A stretch of DNA of 64,000 nucleotides from JBGASG01 sp046328035 (GCA_046328035.1 JAXLXI010000001.1:434001-498000), one strand, 5' to 3'; numbered from the stretch's first letter, positions 8,360 through 18,522 are shown. Made by a program: numbers and translations. Notes: generated by a model from the sequence alone, not told the origin.

Positions 8360-8475
8360 TTTCGTTGCCCTATTTAAGTTTGCTGATTTTAGACCCTGGA
8401 AGGCGAACGCAGGCGTTTCTTTGAGATGACTTAAGGGGTACATTTGGCTATGAGCGATCAGGAAGAAACAAAACG

Positions 8476-10293
8476 ATGTCTGTAGAGCAACTCGCAGGAT
8501 TAGTCGGCACCACAATCGACGGCAAGTACGAGATTTTGCGGAAACTCGGACAGGGTGGCATGGGCGTTGTTTTTCATGCCCGCCATACCTACATGGACAA
8601 GGAAGTAGCTATCAAGATGTTGTCTGCCGAGCTGGCGGAGGACGACCAGTCGTTCAAGCGGTTTCAGGCGGAGGCGCGCGCGGCGGCGGCGCTGAACCAT
8701 CCGAACATCATCAAGGTCACCGATCTGGACATGTCGTCGCAGGGGTTTCCCTTTATTGTGATGGATTACCTCGAAGGGCGTCCGCTCGATGCGGTGCTGG
8801 CGAAACAGCGTACACTCAAATGGGAACGCGCCGTTCCCCTGTTCATCAAGATTTGCGATGCCCTTCGACATGCGCATAGCAGACGGGTCGTTCACCGCGA
8901 TTTGAAGCCGAGCAACATCATGCTCGCCATAGATGATGACGGATTGGAATATCCAGTCGTCGTTGATTTCGGTCTGGCGAAACTTTATGACGTCGACGGC
9001 AAGGGCAAAGGCGCCAAGCTGACCCAGACCGGTCAGATATTTGGAACCTGTCTCTACATGAGCCCGGAGCAATGCCAGGCGCAAGAACTGGACGGACGCT
9101 CGGACATGTACTCCATGGGCTGCATGATGTACGAGATACTCACCGGCACCGCGCCGTTTATGCGCGCTAACTTTATGCAGACAGTTATGGCGCACCTTAA
9201 CGAAGAGGCGGTTCCTATCGAGCAGGTAGTACCAGGGACGGTGTTCCCGGCGCGGCTCAACGACATCGTGCACAAATGCATGCGCAGAAACATAAATGAG
9301 CGCTACGGATCGATGGATGAGGTTCTGGAAGCGTTGCAACAAGTGCAGTCGCGCGGCAAGGAACGCAGCAAAACCATGATCTCCACCAGCGCCGAAGGTG
9401 CCGATCGAAAGTCGGGCGCATCGCAAGCTGACATCAATTTCGAACTGGGAAGGAATTTCGAAGAGAAAGGGGACGATGAGCAGGCGTTCGTGTACTACAT
9501 GCGCGCTGCCGAAAAAGGACATCCCGCTGCTCAATACCTGGTCGGTCGCGGTTTCTTCTACGGATTCGGTGCGGAACGCAGCCTGGAAGGCGCTATTCAC
9601 TGGTATCGCAAAGCCGCTCGTGAAGGCGTCGTCAACGCGATGGTCGAACTGTTCCGTTGCCTCATGTATTTCGATGATCCCGATGCGATGGCCGAGGCGC
9701 ATGCAGTAATCACTGCCGCCGCCCAAACCGGTTACGCTCCCGCCCAGCACGAAGTCGGTCACTGCTTCAAGTTTGGTACGTTCGGGCAGAAGTCAGCCGG
9801 TGAGGCACTGGCGTGGTATTCCAAAGCCGCCGAACAGCAATATCCGCCGTCGCTTCTCGCTCTCGGGAATTTCTATTTGCGTGGGGAAGTGGTGGCACAG
9901 GATGAGGCGACGGCGGTGCAGTTTTTCCGCGCCGCGGCAGAACAAGATTACGAACCGGCTGCGTATCAACTCTATGAGTGTTATCTGGACGGAGCGGGCG
10001 TCAAGCAAAGCATGTCGTCGGCGATCAAATGGCTAGACAAGGCTGCATCAGCCGGTTATGGGCCGGCGCTGTTGAAGTTCGACTACTATTATCGGTACGG
10101 CAAAATACTCGAACAAGATCTTGAGCGTGCCGATCAATATCGTCAAGAAGCATTCCGGCGCGCGCATCGCGAAGACCTGTACGAACACGGAATGATGCTG
10201 GTGGACAAGGGTAAGCGGCAGGACGCGGTTCCATATTTTGAGCAAGCCGCCGAGGAAGGCCACGAGAAAGCCAAAATTATGCTTGGGCGGTAG
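8476..10293 (+). CDS. Cytoplasmic Ser/Thr protein kinase fused to Sel1 repeats
   Basis: 605 residues. The kinase domain (about 14-280) has the glycine loop GQGGMGVVF, AIKML lysine, HRDLKPSN, DFG and GTCLYMSPEQ, all intact. A short linker leads to at least seven Sel1-like repeats (about 330-600), for example AAEKGHPAAQYLVGRGFFYG and LAWYSKAAEQQYPPSLLALG. No membrane segment is present, unlike the kinase at 1471. Sel1/TPR tails on bacterial kinases probably dock substrates or regulators. ATG 8476 is preceded by AGGAAG. It is convergent with the rhomboid gene, with 17 bases between stops. Confidence 0.93.
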   Translation: MSVEQLAGLVGTTIDGKYEILRKLGQGGMGVVFHARHTYMDKEVAIKMLSAELAEDDQSFKRFQAEARAAAALNHPNIIKVTDLDMSSQGFPFIVMDYLEGRPLDAVLAKQRTLKWERAVPLFIKICDALRHAHSRRVVHRDLKPSNIMLAIDDDGLEYPVVVDFGLAKLYDVDGKGKGAKLTQTGQIFGTCLYMSPEQCQAQELDGRSDMYSMGCMMYEILTGTAPFMRANFMQTVMAHLNEEAVPIEQVVPGTVFPARLNDIVHKCMRRNINERYGSMDEVLEALQQVQSRGKERSKTMISTSAEGADRKSGASQADINFELGRNFEEKGDDEQAFVYYMRAAEKGHPAAQYLVGRGFFYGFGAERSLEGAIHWYRKAAREGVVNAMVELFRCLMYFDDPDAMAEAHAVITAAAQTGYAPAQHEVGHCFKFGTFGQKSAGEALAWYSKAAEQQYPPSLLALGNFYLRGEVVAQDEATAVQFFRAAAEQDYEPAAYQLYECYLDGAGVKQSMSSAIKWLDKAASAGYGPALLKFDYYYRYGKILEQDLERADQYRQEAFRRAHREDLYEHGMMLVDKGKRQDAVPYFEQAAEEGHEKAKIMLGR

Positions 10294-10310
10294 ATAGCAG
10301 GATCGTTAGA

Positions 10311-11264
10311 TCATGAGCGTTCGCTGATCAGTTGTTTTGCCGAATCATGCTGATTGGTGTTCCTGTGTTTGCGTGCAGTCTGTTTCCTGGCGGACTTAGT
10401 CTTCTGAGCGGTTTGCACCTTATGCAACTTGTGTGTCTTACCGCTTGTGGCCACCGGTTTGACTTGCGCCGGCGCGGTGGTGGCAGCATGCACTTCCGTT
10501 TTCAAATAGTTGTTTATCATCATGTATGACATGCAGAGAAAGGTGGCAAATGCGATGGCGCAGATGCCGCGATCCCAGCCGGGCGTTCCGCCTTCCGGTG
10601 ATTGATCGTATTGCTTGTAGTTCAAAAAGGTCAGCAGTCCGATGCCCGCGAGGAAGCCACCGATGTGCGCGCAGAACGCCACATTCGATGAACCTTCAGG
10701 CAAATAGGCCTGACACAATACTTGCAACGCGAACCAACCGCCGATTATGAAGTAGGCGGGTACCTGGTATGTTCTGAAGGCGAAGAAAAACGCATCATCA
10801 CCGAACCAGGTTTTGCACCGCGCCGAGGGATGCATGGCGATGTACGCGCCCATCACGCCGGCAATGGCACCACTGGCACCTATGCATGGTTCCGCCGAAA
10901 AAGGATAGGCGAATATGTGCAGCAGGTCAGCGAAGAGCCCACACGTCAGGTAGAAGATCAAATACCCGAAGTGTCCCAGTCGATCCTCGACGTTGTCGCC
11001 GAAGAGGAAGAGAATCCACATGTTGCCGAGCAAGTGCATCCAGCCGCCATGCATAAACATCGAGGTGCCGATGGCTGTGAAATCGTGCACGCCGTGATTG
11101 AGAATGAAGCGTGCGGGCACCGTGCCCCACTCATCGACTACCGCCTGGTGGTTGCCAAATCCGCATCCCAGAACCCACGCGAAGACCGCTACGTTTGCGG
11201 CGATCAAAGCGGAGTTGACGATGGGAAAGCCTTTGTTTTCAACGTCGTCACTGAGAATGATCAT
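10311..11264 (-). CDS. Rhomboid-family intramembrane serine protease
   Basis: 317 residues with about six or seven membrane helices. It has the family hallmarks: HGGWMHLLGNMWILFLFG in loop 1/helix 2 (H72, N81), nucleophile Ser131 in IGASGAIAGVMGAY and catalytic His200 in AHIGGF. The predicted reaction is cleavage of transmembrane substrates within the membrane. The C-terminal tail of about 70 residues after the last helix is Lys/Thr/Gln-rich and probably cytoplasmic. The substrate is unknown, and no likely substrate can be singled out nearby. The start ATG has only a weak ribosome binding site. Confidence 0.93.
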   Translation of the reverse strand: MIILSDDVENKGFPIVNSALIAANVAVFAWVLGCGFGNHQAVVDEWGTVPARFILNHGVHDFTAIGTSMFMHGGWMHLLGNMWILFLFGDNVEDRLGHFGYLIFYLTCGLFADLLHIFAYPFSAEPCIGASGAIAGVMGAYIAMHPSARCKTWFGDDAFFFAFRTYQVPAYFIIGGWFALQVLCQAYLPEGSSNVAFCAHIGGFLAGIGLLTFLNYKQYDQSPEGGTPGWDRGICAIAFATFLCMSYMMINNYLKTEVHAATTAPAQVKPVATSGKTHKLHKVQTAQKTKSARKQTARKHRNTNQHDSAKQLISERS

Positions 11265-11532
11265 GTTGTTTCAAGTTTGCCTCATTAAAGATGAGACCCC
11301 GCCCGGCACGCGCCAGCGGAGTCAGAATTGCGGGACCTATGTTCGTCGAGACAGTTTGCTTATGGCACCATATTAGGACACGCAGACGCCGGCTTGACAT
11401 CTCTTAACGTTGTCTTTAGTCTCGCCGGCAGCGCCTGATTTGGGTATGATCGGTGTTTCCGTTTCGGAAAAGCGCACTGCACCACCTCTTTGCGACACGC
11501 GACCTCCCCAAAATCCAACCAAGTACACAACC

Positions 11533-12795
11533 ATGCTGAAGATGAAAACTGCTGTGAAACCGTCCGCACTGCGATTGGTGCCCTTGCTTCGGCTGGCACT
11601 TTTGCTTTCGCTTTCGACGTCTTGTTTGCTTCCCCTGTGCGCGCTGGCGGCATCTTCGAACGCACCGCCGGCGAAGACCGTTTCTTCCAAAGCGAAGGAC
11701 GCCGAGACGAAACACGCCGAGACGAAACACGAAGTGGATTTGCTTGTGGAGCGCGCTAACGATGAAATCGCCAATGGACACCTGGACGCGGGCATCGAAC
11801 TGGCACTGCAAGGTTTACAACTCGATATCACGTCCGCCCAGGCTGCCTGGTCTGCGGGCTACGGCTATCAACTCAAAAGTGACACCAAGCGCGCCATCGA
11901 GTACTACACGATGGCTGCATTACTTGACCCCACTATGTCGCAAGCCTATTGCAACCGCGCGCTTTGCTACGAAGACTTCAACCATCACGATTACGCCCTG
12001 GAAGACTTCAGCAAGGCGATCGAACTGGATCCCAAAAACGACTATGCCTTTGCCAGCCGCGCCGAGGTCAATTATGTCTTGGGCAAATATGATGACTGCA
12101 TCGTAGATGCTCGCAAAGCCATCGAACTAAACAAAGACAATGCTTTCGCCTATGCGCAGCTGGGCGCAGCGTTGTCAGCTCAGGGCAAGTACTCCGAAGC
12201 AGTCGACGCACACAAAAGCGTGGTGGCCCGCGATAAGTCTCGCCCCGTGTATTTCAAAAACCTGGCGCTGGCGCAAATTCAACTCAAGCAGTACGACAAT
12301 GCACTCGGTTCTTTGAGTGACTCGCTTGCCGTCAGACCCACTGGCGACACCTATCGGTTGCGCGCAGAGGTGTACGCGCGACAGGGCGAGTTTAAGAAAG
12401 CGCTGGCGGATTATTCTGCAGCGATTCGTTTGAATCGTGATGACTCCTATGCCCTGTCCGGGCGCGCTGTCATCAACTATCTTTTGGGCGACAGTCAAGC
12501 TGCGGTCGACGATGCACGAACGGCGGCCAAGATGTTGGTCACCGATCCTGATGCTTATGTTTCACTGGTGGTTGAGGACAATGCTAAAGGATTGAATCAG
12601 GCGACGCGCATCAATTATTTGCGACGCGCTCTGCAGACATACGACGGTAAATATGACGGTCGGCTGTTCCTGTTGTCCGGCTGTGAGGAGTTGAAGGCGA
12701 ACCGCAAGGATTTGGCGCAAGCCAATTTCGATCTGGCGAAGAACTTTGGTTTCACCGCCACCGGTGCGGCTGGCAATGGAGGTAAGACCAAGTGA
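11533..12795 (+). CDS. Secreted TPR protein, first gene of a coupled pair
   Basis: About 420 residues from the ATG at 11533; a second in-frame ATG at 11542 is equally possible, and the frame is open further upstream only with poor starts. The signal peptide (hydrophobic core LRLALLLSLSTSCLLPLCAL, cleavage near ALA) is followed by a polar Lys/Glu/Thr linker. Then come about nine consecutive 34-residue TPRs, such as AYCNRALCYEDFNHHDYALE and KKALADYSAAIRLNRDDSYA. The protein should sit in the periplasm or outside. Its stop overlaps the GTG start of the next TPR gene by four bases, so the two products are made together and may work together. Confidence 0.87.
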   Translation: MLKMKTAVKPSALRLVPLLRLALLLSLSTSCLLPLCALAASSNAPPAKTVSSKAKDAETKHAETKHEVDLLVERANDEIANGHLDAGIELALQGLQLDITSAQAAWSAGYGYQLKSDTKRAIEYYTMAALLDPTMSQAYCNRALCYEDFNHHDYALEDFSKAIELDPKNDYAFASRAEVNYVLGKYDDCIVDARKAIELNKDNAFAYAQLGAALSAQGKYSEAVDAHKSVVARDKSRPVYFKNLALAQIQLKQYDNALGSLSDSLAVRPTGDTYRLRAEVYARQGEFKKALADYSAAIRLNRDDSYALSGRAVINYLLGDSQAAVDDARTAAKMLVTDPDAYVSLVVEDNAKGLNQATRINYLRRALQTYDGKYDGRLFLLSGCEELKANRKDLAQANFDLAKNFGFTATGAAGNGGKTK

Positions 12796-14081
12796 TTAAC
12801 TCAAACCATTGCCGCTCCATCGCTCTCAGTGCCGTCGTTACGCTGGCGGCCGGGACGGCGTTGCTAACACTTAGCTCCTGCGCATTTGCAAAACCAGAGA
12901 TAGCGAAAAAAGACAAGGAAGCGAACAAAAAGAAGGAAGCAAACAAAAAGCAGGATGACAAGGACAAGAAGACCGACAAAAAGGCTGACACTAAGGATTA
13001 CGAAGCAAAAACGCGCAAGCTGATTTCCGACCTTCGCTCTAGGGGAAAACAATCGCTGCTCCGTACGCAACTCAGTGAACTGGCGCAGTATTTGTTTGAC
13101 CACGGACGGGCAATCGAAGCCGAGCCGCTCTACGAAGAAGCGGTGAAATTAGCGGAGTCCGATTCCTCCGGCGACAGAGCAGCACTTGCGCTCTTGCTCA
13201 ATGACGCTGGTGCTAATTACTGGGAAACCGGCAAGTACAACGAATCTGAAGCCTGTTATAAGAAATCGATTCCGCTCTACGAGGAATTGCTGAAGGAAGC
13301 CTCGCCCGCCAAAGATTTGCAGTCTGGTTATGTGTGTGTGCTGACAAATCTCGGCAACACTTATGAAACCCTCGGCGATTACGATCAGGCTGTTGCAACC
13401 TATCAAAAGGCACTCGACTACGGCAAAGCAAATCTCGGTGCCACGAATAGCAATGCCATCGATGCTCTGGAAGGTATCGGCGTGGTTTATGAAGATCAAG
13501 AAAAGGCCGGCAAAGCAGAGCCTTATCTGCTGGAGGCGCTCAAGTTGCGTGAGGCATCGGTCGGACAATCCAAACTGGATGGAACGCTGATTTCTCTCGC
13601 TTGCGTCAATCTCGACCTAAGGGACTATCAAGCTGCGCAGCGACATCTCGAACGAGCATTGAAGATTCAAGAAAAACTTCACGGCAAAGAACATCCCGCC
13701 ATCGCGGACACTCTGATTCAGCTCGCCACACTGGCGCAGAGTCGCGAACAGTACGATCTGGCGAAACAGCATCTGCAGCGGTGCATCAGCATCAGGGAGA
13801 AGCTGCTCGGCAAAAATCATTTCCACACTGCTCTGGCACTAAACAATCTCGCTTATGTTTACCAGCTCGAGACCGACTACCCGAGTGCGCTGGCGTTGTA
13901 CAAGCGGGCAGTCGCGATCTGTGAAAAGGCTTTTGGAGACGACGCCAAAAACTTGAATGTCGCGAATGTGTACTCGTGCTATGCGTCTTTGTTGTATCGC
14001 ATGAACCGGGTCGAGGATGCGGAAAGCATGAAATCTCGTTCGCAACAGATTCGCGATCGGATGACCGCCGGTACTGACTGA
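12792..14081 (+). CDS. TPR lipoprotein (kinesin-light-chain-type repeats)
   Basis: 429 residues. The GTG start at 12792 overlaps the upstream TGA (GTGA), indicating translational coupling. The N-terminus has a hydrophobic segment ending in LTLSSC, a plausible lipobox, then about 40 residues of almost pure Lys/Asp/Glu. At least seven 42-residue KLC-type TPRs follow with the pattern 'A..L...ALKI.EKLHG.EHP..A..L..LA', for example in HLERALKIQEKLHGKEHPAI and LQRCISIREKLLGKNHFHTA. The likely role is a protein-interaction scaffold on the periplasmic face of a membrane. The charged linker may let it span the peptidoglycan. Confidence 0.87.
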   Translation: MINSNHCRSIALSAVVTLAAGTALLTLSSCAFAKPEIAKKDKEANKKKEANKKQDDKDKKTDKKADTKDYEAKTRKLISDLRSRGKQSLLRTQLSELAQYLFDHGRAIEAEPLYEEAVKLAESDSSGDRAALALLLNDAGANYWETGKYNESEACYKKSIPLYEELLKEASPAKDLQSGYVCVLTNLGNTYETLGDYDQAVATYQKALDYGKANLGATNSNAIDALEGIGVVYEDQEKAGKAEPYLLEALKLREASVGQSKLDGTLISLACVNLDLRDYQAAQRHLERALKIQEKLHGKEHPAIADTLIQLATLAQSREQYDLAKQHLQRCISIREKLLGKNHFHTALALNNLAYVYQLETDYPSALALYKRAVAICEKAFGDDAKNLNVANVYSCYASLLYRMNRVEDAESMKSRSQQIRDRMTAGTD

Positions 14082-14097
14082 TCTATTGATCGATCGC

Positions 14098-15306
14098 CTA
14101 GAAAACGCGCTGGCCTTGGCGCGAGGACGCGCTCGATTCGGCAATCGTCGCGTTATAGAGGGTTTCTACAAAAGGAAACATCTTTTCCGCCAGCAACCGA
14201 TGTCCTCGGGCGCTATAGTGCGTGTGTATGAAGAGTTTGCCGTCTTCTGTCTCGGGGAAAGCCTTGCTCAAGTCGAGATACGGCAGCATCAGTGTCGAGG
14301 CCGTATCTCTGAGCATGCTGGTCTCCATCACATTATCGTATTGATGCGCGCTGGGTAATCGCACCACCGCCAGTGCGCACTTGTGTCCCCGACACTCCTG
14401 CGACATTTCGCTAATCAGCTGGTGCGCGACCGGCCAGAATGTTCTGGTACAACCGTCGCTGGCTGCCTGAGCTTCCGCCGACAATGGCGTGTTCCACCGG
14501 GACGGACCTGGTTCGTGACCGGCATTGCCTATGCCTGGCGCGAAGGCGGTAGTCTTCTTCGTGATGTCGGCGCCGACGTGATAGTCGACCGCAGCCAGAC
14601 TGTTGTACCAGGTGAGACATCCTTCGGCAGCCTTCGATACCACGCCCCAGATGCGGCTGTTTTGCCGCAACCAGGCGGTTGCTTCCATGCGCTTGCTCTG
14701 AGAGGTCCTATTCCAGGTTTCTTGAACTGAATAGTCGCAGAGCAGTTTGCCTTTTCCGTCAAGGAAGAACGACGGGCGGGCCCACAAAAATCCGCCATCC
14801 GGATTGGGCACCAGATAGAAAGTGGTGTCCATTCTCACCGGCAAGATCACCAGATCGGGCTGATAGTCGAGCACCTGGTCTTTTAGTTGCAGATACATCT
14901 GCCCGAGATTGTAGGACGATACCCCGAAGTTGAGGACCTCGACTCTTTGCACTTGTTCGCCGTCGAGGTCATTGAGACGCGATTCTAATAGATTCAAGAA
15001 ATTGTCAGCCCGGTGTACTTGCAGCGACTCAACGAAGGAATCGCCGATCACTGCAATGCGAAACACGTTGGCCGGTTTTTCCTTGGCTCGCTCGATGTCT
15101 TGCATGCCGACGCTGTTGATCTGGACGCGCGAGAAACCCTCTTTGCGCCACGTCACCGACTTGTTCGGAATGAGCGAGAAACCGAGTACCTTATCTGGTC
15201 GCAGATACTCTTGTTCGCCAATCCCGGACAACGCGAACATGCATTCGAGGATGCCGATGACCAGCATCGTCGCGATGGTAAATTCGGCTAGGGGGCGCAG
15301 TTTCAT
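14098..15306 (-). CDS. SGNH-hydrolase-like protein (AlgJ/DltD-type partner of MBOAT)
   Basis: 402 residues from the ATG at 15304-15306, four bases after the stop of the MBOAT gene; a longer frame inside that gene is disfavoured. One N-terminal membrane helix (FTIATMLVIGILECMFALSG) tethers a periplasmic domain. The GDS block AVIGDSFVESLQV carries the candidate nucleophile Ser. Near the end, HTHYSARGHRLLAEKMF has the His of the SGNH fold. MBOAT-SGNH pairs (AlgI/AlgJ, DltB/DltD, PatA/PatB) transfer acyl groups from the cytoplasm to extracellular polysaccharide or wall polymers, and this pair probably does the same. The acceptor polymer is unknown. Confidence 0.85.
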   Translation of the reverse strand: MKLRPLAEFTIATMLVIGILECMFALSGIGEQEYLRPDKVLGFSLIPNKSVTWRKEGFSRVQINSVGMQDIERAKEKPANVFRIAVIGDSFVESLQVHRADNFLNLLESRLNDLDGEQVQRVEVLNFGVSSYNLGQMYLQLKDQVLDYQPDLVILPVRMDTTFYLVPNPDGGFLWARPSFFLDGKGKLLCDYSVQETWNRTSQSKRMEATAWLRQNSRIWGVVSKAAEGCLTWYNSLAAVDYHVGADITKKTTAFAPGIGNAGHEPGPSRWNTPLSAEAQAASDGCTRTFWPVAHQLISEMSQECRGHKCALAVVRLPSAHQYDNVMETSMLRDTASTLMLPYLDLSKAFPETEDGKLFIHTHYSARGHRLLAEKMFPFVETLYNATIAESSASSRQGQRVF

Positions 15307-15310
15307 ACGG

Positions 15311-16780
15311 TCAGAATTGGAAGTAAATGAAAGCAGAAGGGGTCGAGGGAATGAATGCAATCGCAGCTATGAACACGCCTGCGTAGACGGCAACGCGGGC
15401 CGGCAAACCGAGTTGAATGGGTCCGGTGAATGCCGACAATCGCGGAAAGCGTGACGCGAGTTGCCAGCGATGCCGGCATGAAAATAGGACCGAATAAATA
15501 GAGTAGGCGACAGCCGGCACCAAGAGCGGTGAACTGGCAAAGTCCACGATGGCGGTCGACGATGGATGCCACACGAACATCTTGTAGATAATTTGCAGGG
15601 CTTCATGAACCGTGTCGGCGCGGAAAAACACCCAGCCAAACAAAACCGTCATCAGGGTGAGGGCACTGCAGAGGATCTTGATCGGCCGCATTTGATGCAG
15701 CCTCGTCAGCATCGGTGACTTCTCCGCCGCCGCATTGTATGCGTGGTTTGCCACCAGTGCGCTCCCGTGCAGCCCGCCCCAGGCGACGAAGTGCCAGGCG
15801 GCGCCATGCCAGAGTCCACCCAAGAGCATCGTGATCATCAAATTGCGATACTTGGTGAAAGTGTCGCAACGACCCCCGCCCAGAGGGATGTACAGGTAGT
15901 CGCGTAACCAGGTGGAAAGCGATATGTGCCATCGTTTCCAGAAATCGGTGATCGATGAAGCCAGATAAGGCAGGTTGAAGTTATCCGGCAAACTGAAGCC
16001 AAGCATCATGGCCGACCCGCGACCCATGTCGGTGTAACCGGAGAAGTCGAAATAGATCTGCGCAGCGAAAGCAAGTACGCCCAGCCACACATCATGAGTG
16101 CCTGAGGAAGAAACCTGCGAGAAAGCGCTCGTAGCGATAACCGCCAGGTTGTCTGCCAGGGCCGCTTTCTTGAACAAACCTTGAAGGACGAGCACGAATC
16201 CTTCACGAAACAAGGGCTTTGAAAAATGAACAGACTTGCCGAGCTGTGCGACGAAATCCTGGTACCGTTTGATCGGTCCGGCGATCTGCGAAGGAAAGAA
16301 GGCGGCAAACAGTCCGAAGTCGACGGGATTTTTGATCGGCTGCCCGCCCCGGTAAACATCGACGATGTAGTGGATGAATTCAAAGGCGAAAAACGAGATG
16401 CCCAGCGGCAATATGATGTCCAGACTTTGCGGTGTGGCTGCAATCAAATCCGGTGGCAGATGCATCGTCTGTAGCAGACTTCTGACTGACCCGATCAGAA
16501 AGTTTGTGTATTTGTAGAAACAGAGAACGCCCAGGTTAACGATCAGCGCCAGTAACAACAGCACTCGTGCCTGGCTACGGAATCTGTCGATCAGCAATGC
16601 GCAGGCGTAATTGATTGCGGTGAGAGCGAAGATCAGGATTCCATAAACGGGAATCCAGCTCATGTAAAACACATAGCTGGCGATCAAAAGCAGCGGTCGC
16701 TTCAGTTTGGCCGGCGACATCCAGTACGCCAACAAAACTAGAGGAAAAAACAGGGCGTAAGCGATGCTGTTGAAAAGCAC
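15311..16780 (-). CDS. MBOAT-family O-acyltransferase (AlgI/DltB-like)
   Basis: 489 residues with about ten to twelve membrane helices. The start is GTG at 16780, giving MLFNSIAYALFFPLVL, the usual AlgI-type N-terminus. Family signatures are clear: FFPSQIAGPIKRYQDF, then DFWKRWHISLSTWLRDYLYI with PLGGGR, and the catalytic-His region GLWHGAAWHFVAWGGLHG. It is the first gene of a two-gene operon with the SGNH protein. The expected role is moving acyl (commonly acetyl) groups across the membrane for O-acylation of an exported polysaccharide. Confidence 0.93.
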   Translation of the reverse strand: MLFNSIAYALFFPLVLLAYWMSPAKLKRPLLLIASYVFYMSWIPVYGILIFALTAINYACALLIDRFRSQARVLLLLALIVNLGVLCFYKYTNFLIGSVRSLLQTMHLPPDLIAATPQSLDIILPLGISFFAFEFIHYIVDVYRGGQPIKNPVDFGLFAAFFPSQIAGPIKRYQDFVAQLGKSVHFSKPLFREGFVLVLQGLFKKAALADNLAVIATSAFSQVSSSGTHDVWLGVLAFAAQIYFDFSGYTDMGRGSAMMLGFSLPDNFNLPYLASSITDFWKRWHISLSTWLRDYLYIPLGGGRCDTFTKYRNLMITMLLGGLWHGAAWHFVAWGGLHGSALVANHAYNAAAEKSPMLTRLHQMRPIKILCSALTLMTVLFGWVFFRADTVHEALQIIYKMFVWHPSSTAIVDFASSPLLVPAVAYSIYSVLFSCRHRWQLASRFPRLSAFTGPIQLGLPARVAVYAGVFIAAIAFIPSTPSAFIYFQF

Positions 16781-17029
16781 GTTGAAATCGGCGCCACGGC
16801 TGTAGTGTGTCGTATGCGTGAATCGTAGCAGAGACTGTCAAGTTGTCCCTTTAGTCTTATTCAAGCTAAGCATAGAACGAGCGCACATCCAGTTGGAAAC
16901 CTGCCGTCAGCCGCTACAGGCTCAGGGCTGATTCGAAACAAGCTCTTGGCAAGCAGTCGTGCGGGCGGTTTAACCCTGTGGCGCAGTCACTGCGATGCTG
17001 CGGCGTTCGTACTGCTATTTCTTGATAAC

Positions 17030-17443
17030 CTAAGCCGTCTCTGCCGGGTGCACGACTTTCAGGCGCAACGCCGACCATTTTTGATCGATAGCGACAATCG
17101 CGACACCTTCCATTCCAATGGTGGTGGCATATTCGGCGATGCTGTCACGGTTGATGTCGGTCGCAACGTCTGCGGTGCCTTTGGGATAGGTGACCCAGAT
17201 CATTCCTTTCGACGTGAGCAACGACTTCAGTCTAGGCAGTTCTTTCTCCAGCTGCTCGCGATTTTCCACGAACACCTGAATAACGTCGACGGATTTTGCT
17301 GAATGGTCGGTGACACCGACCCCGCTGGGGAGCTTGCCCAAAATCTGGTCGTAGCCTGCCGGTTTGTTGACAAAGAGAACCATTCTGCCGGGCTTCATCT
17401 GAAGCTTCTCAGGAATGCTTTTAGTCGATGGTGCAATAGCCAT
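17030..17443 (-). CDS. DUF3052-like protein
   Basis: 137 residues, soluble. The arrangement 'KL.MKPGRMVLFVNKPAGY', then VDVIQVFVENREQLEKELP, GMIWVTYPKG, ATDINRD and a final VAIDQKWSALRLKVV matches the pattern I know for DUF3052. These are small, probably methyltransferase-fold-derived proteins without known function. The gene stands alone between the MBOAT operon and a divergent SUKH gene. No catalytic motif is apparent. Confidence 0.75.
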   Translation of the reverse strand: MAIAPSTKSIPEKLQMKPGRMVLFVNKPAGYDQILGKLPSGVGVTDHSAKSVDVIQVFVENREQLEKELPRLKSLLTSKGMIWVTYPKGTADVATDINRDSIAEYATTIGMEGVAIVAIDQKWSALRLKVVHPAETA

Positions 17444-17637
17444 GTGCTAAACCCTCACGAACCGGCTCACGAGTTAAGTTCCTACTGTTCAGGAAGTTGT
17501 CTAGTTTATCCGAAAGCAGCAATGAGAACCACTAATCAGTGACGATCTTCACGTGCCGATTTCAGCCGATACTGACATGCGATAATGTGCCGAATCGGGT
17601 TCCCGAAAGCATCTTGCGGGTTGGCGTCGGAGTAAAA

Positions 17638-18492
17638 ATGCCAGCTGGAAAAGAAGATAGAAAAGTGCCGAAAAGGCTAAGTCCATATGAGCTGCTTAGC
17701 GAGGTAGCGTCCGCCGATTTCTGTCTCCCGCGGGAGCCCATTTTCGGCTGTCAGCCACGGCATATCACTCGTCTGCAGAATTATTTCGGTGTGACGTTGC
17801 CCAAAGTCTATCGGGACTTTCTGTGCGCATTTGGACGCGACACCGGTGACATCCTCAGTCACATGACTGTTGCTTATCCATGGATCCTCAAATTCCACTA
17901 TCGGGCAGTTTCGATGTTCGAAGACGAGAACATTCCATTACCCAGCAACCGGTTTGTTTTCGGCTTTGAGGACAGTTATCTGTGGTTTTTTGACATAGCG
18001 AGCGGTGTCGATGATCCACCGGTCTCCCTGCTTACGGAAGGAGAGGGCATACGTCAGGTAGCGGAGACTTTCACTGAATGGCTGAACGTCGTGATTGGAG
18101 CTGCAATCGCCGGCGGCATTCAGACGAAGTCGTACGATGAGAAAGGGCGAGCCGAACGTAGAAAGGAGCCGTCGCACACAGAAGAGTGGAAAGCGATTGC
18201 CAGTTCTCCCTTCCGTGCTGGTGATATTGTTCGCGTGCGAGAAGAAGTGGTTGATACCATGACCAATCTGGATCGACGCTCGCGGATGACATTGAAGAAG
18301 GGCACGCTAGCAGAGGTAGCCGCCGTTTACTTCAGACCCGATCGTGTCGGGTGTGTTTGCGTGTTGGAGGTGTGTGACGAGTCGGGCGAGAATCTTATCG
18401 CCTGCCCGATGGTGGACAACTGGTACCTCGAACTGGTCAGCTCCGATGGACGTCTCAGACCAAAACTCAAGTGGCAAGACCTCATCCACTAA
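17638..18492 (+). CDS. SUKH (SMI1/KNR4)-like domain protein
   Basis: 284 residues from the ATG at 17638 (GGAG about 8 bases upstream); the frame is open to 17539, but that part reads as non-coding. Residues 35-180 resemble the SUKH fold: ITRLQNYFGVTLPKVYRDFL followed by a Gly-containing loop and FVFGFEDSYLWFFDIASG. The C-terminal 75 residues form a beta-rich, SH3-like segment (AGDIVRVREEVVDTM..., VDNWYLELV). Many SUKH proteins are immunity proteins against secreted nuclease or deaminase toxins, but no toxin gene is adjacent here, so the role is open. Confidence 0.6.
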   Translation: MPAGKEDRKVPKRLSPYELLSEVASADFCLPREPIFGCQPRHITRLQNYFGVTLPKVYRDFLCAFGRDTGDILSHMTVAYPWILKFHYRAVSMFEDENIPLPSNRFVFGFEDSYLWFFDIASGVDDPPVSLLTEGEGIRQVAETFTEWLNVVIGAAIAGGIQTKSYDEKGRAERRKEPSHTEEWKAIASSPFRAGDIVRVREEVVDTMTNLDRRSRMTLKKGTLAEVAAVYFRPDRVGCVCVLEVCDESGENLIACPMVDNWYLELVSSDGRLRPKLKWQDLIH

Positions 18493-18522
18493 TAAGCACC
18501 ATTTCAAAGCAAGTGAGATGAC

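Noticed and set aside
7778..8377. Long Ala/Phe-rich open frame on the plus strand, 199 codons
   Set aside because: It is antisense to the FEGG-repeat gene. The regular codon repeats of that gene keep the opposite frame open, and it has no ribosome binding site.
8500..9762. 420-codon open frame on the minus strand
   Set aside because: It lies wholly antisense to the Ser/Thr kinase-Sel1 gene, whose protein has clear kinase motifs throughout.
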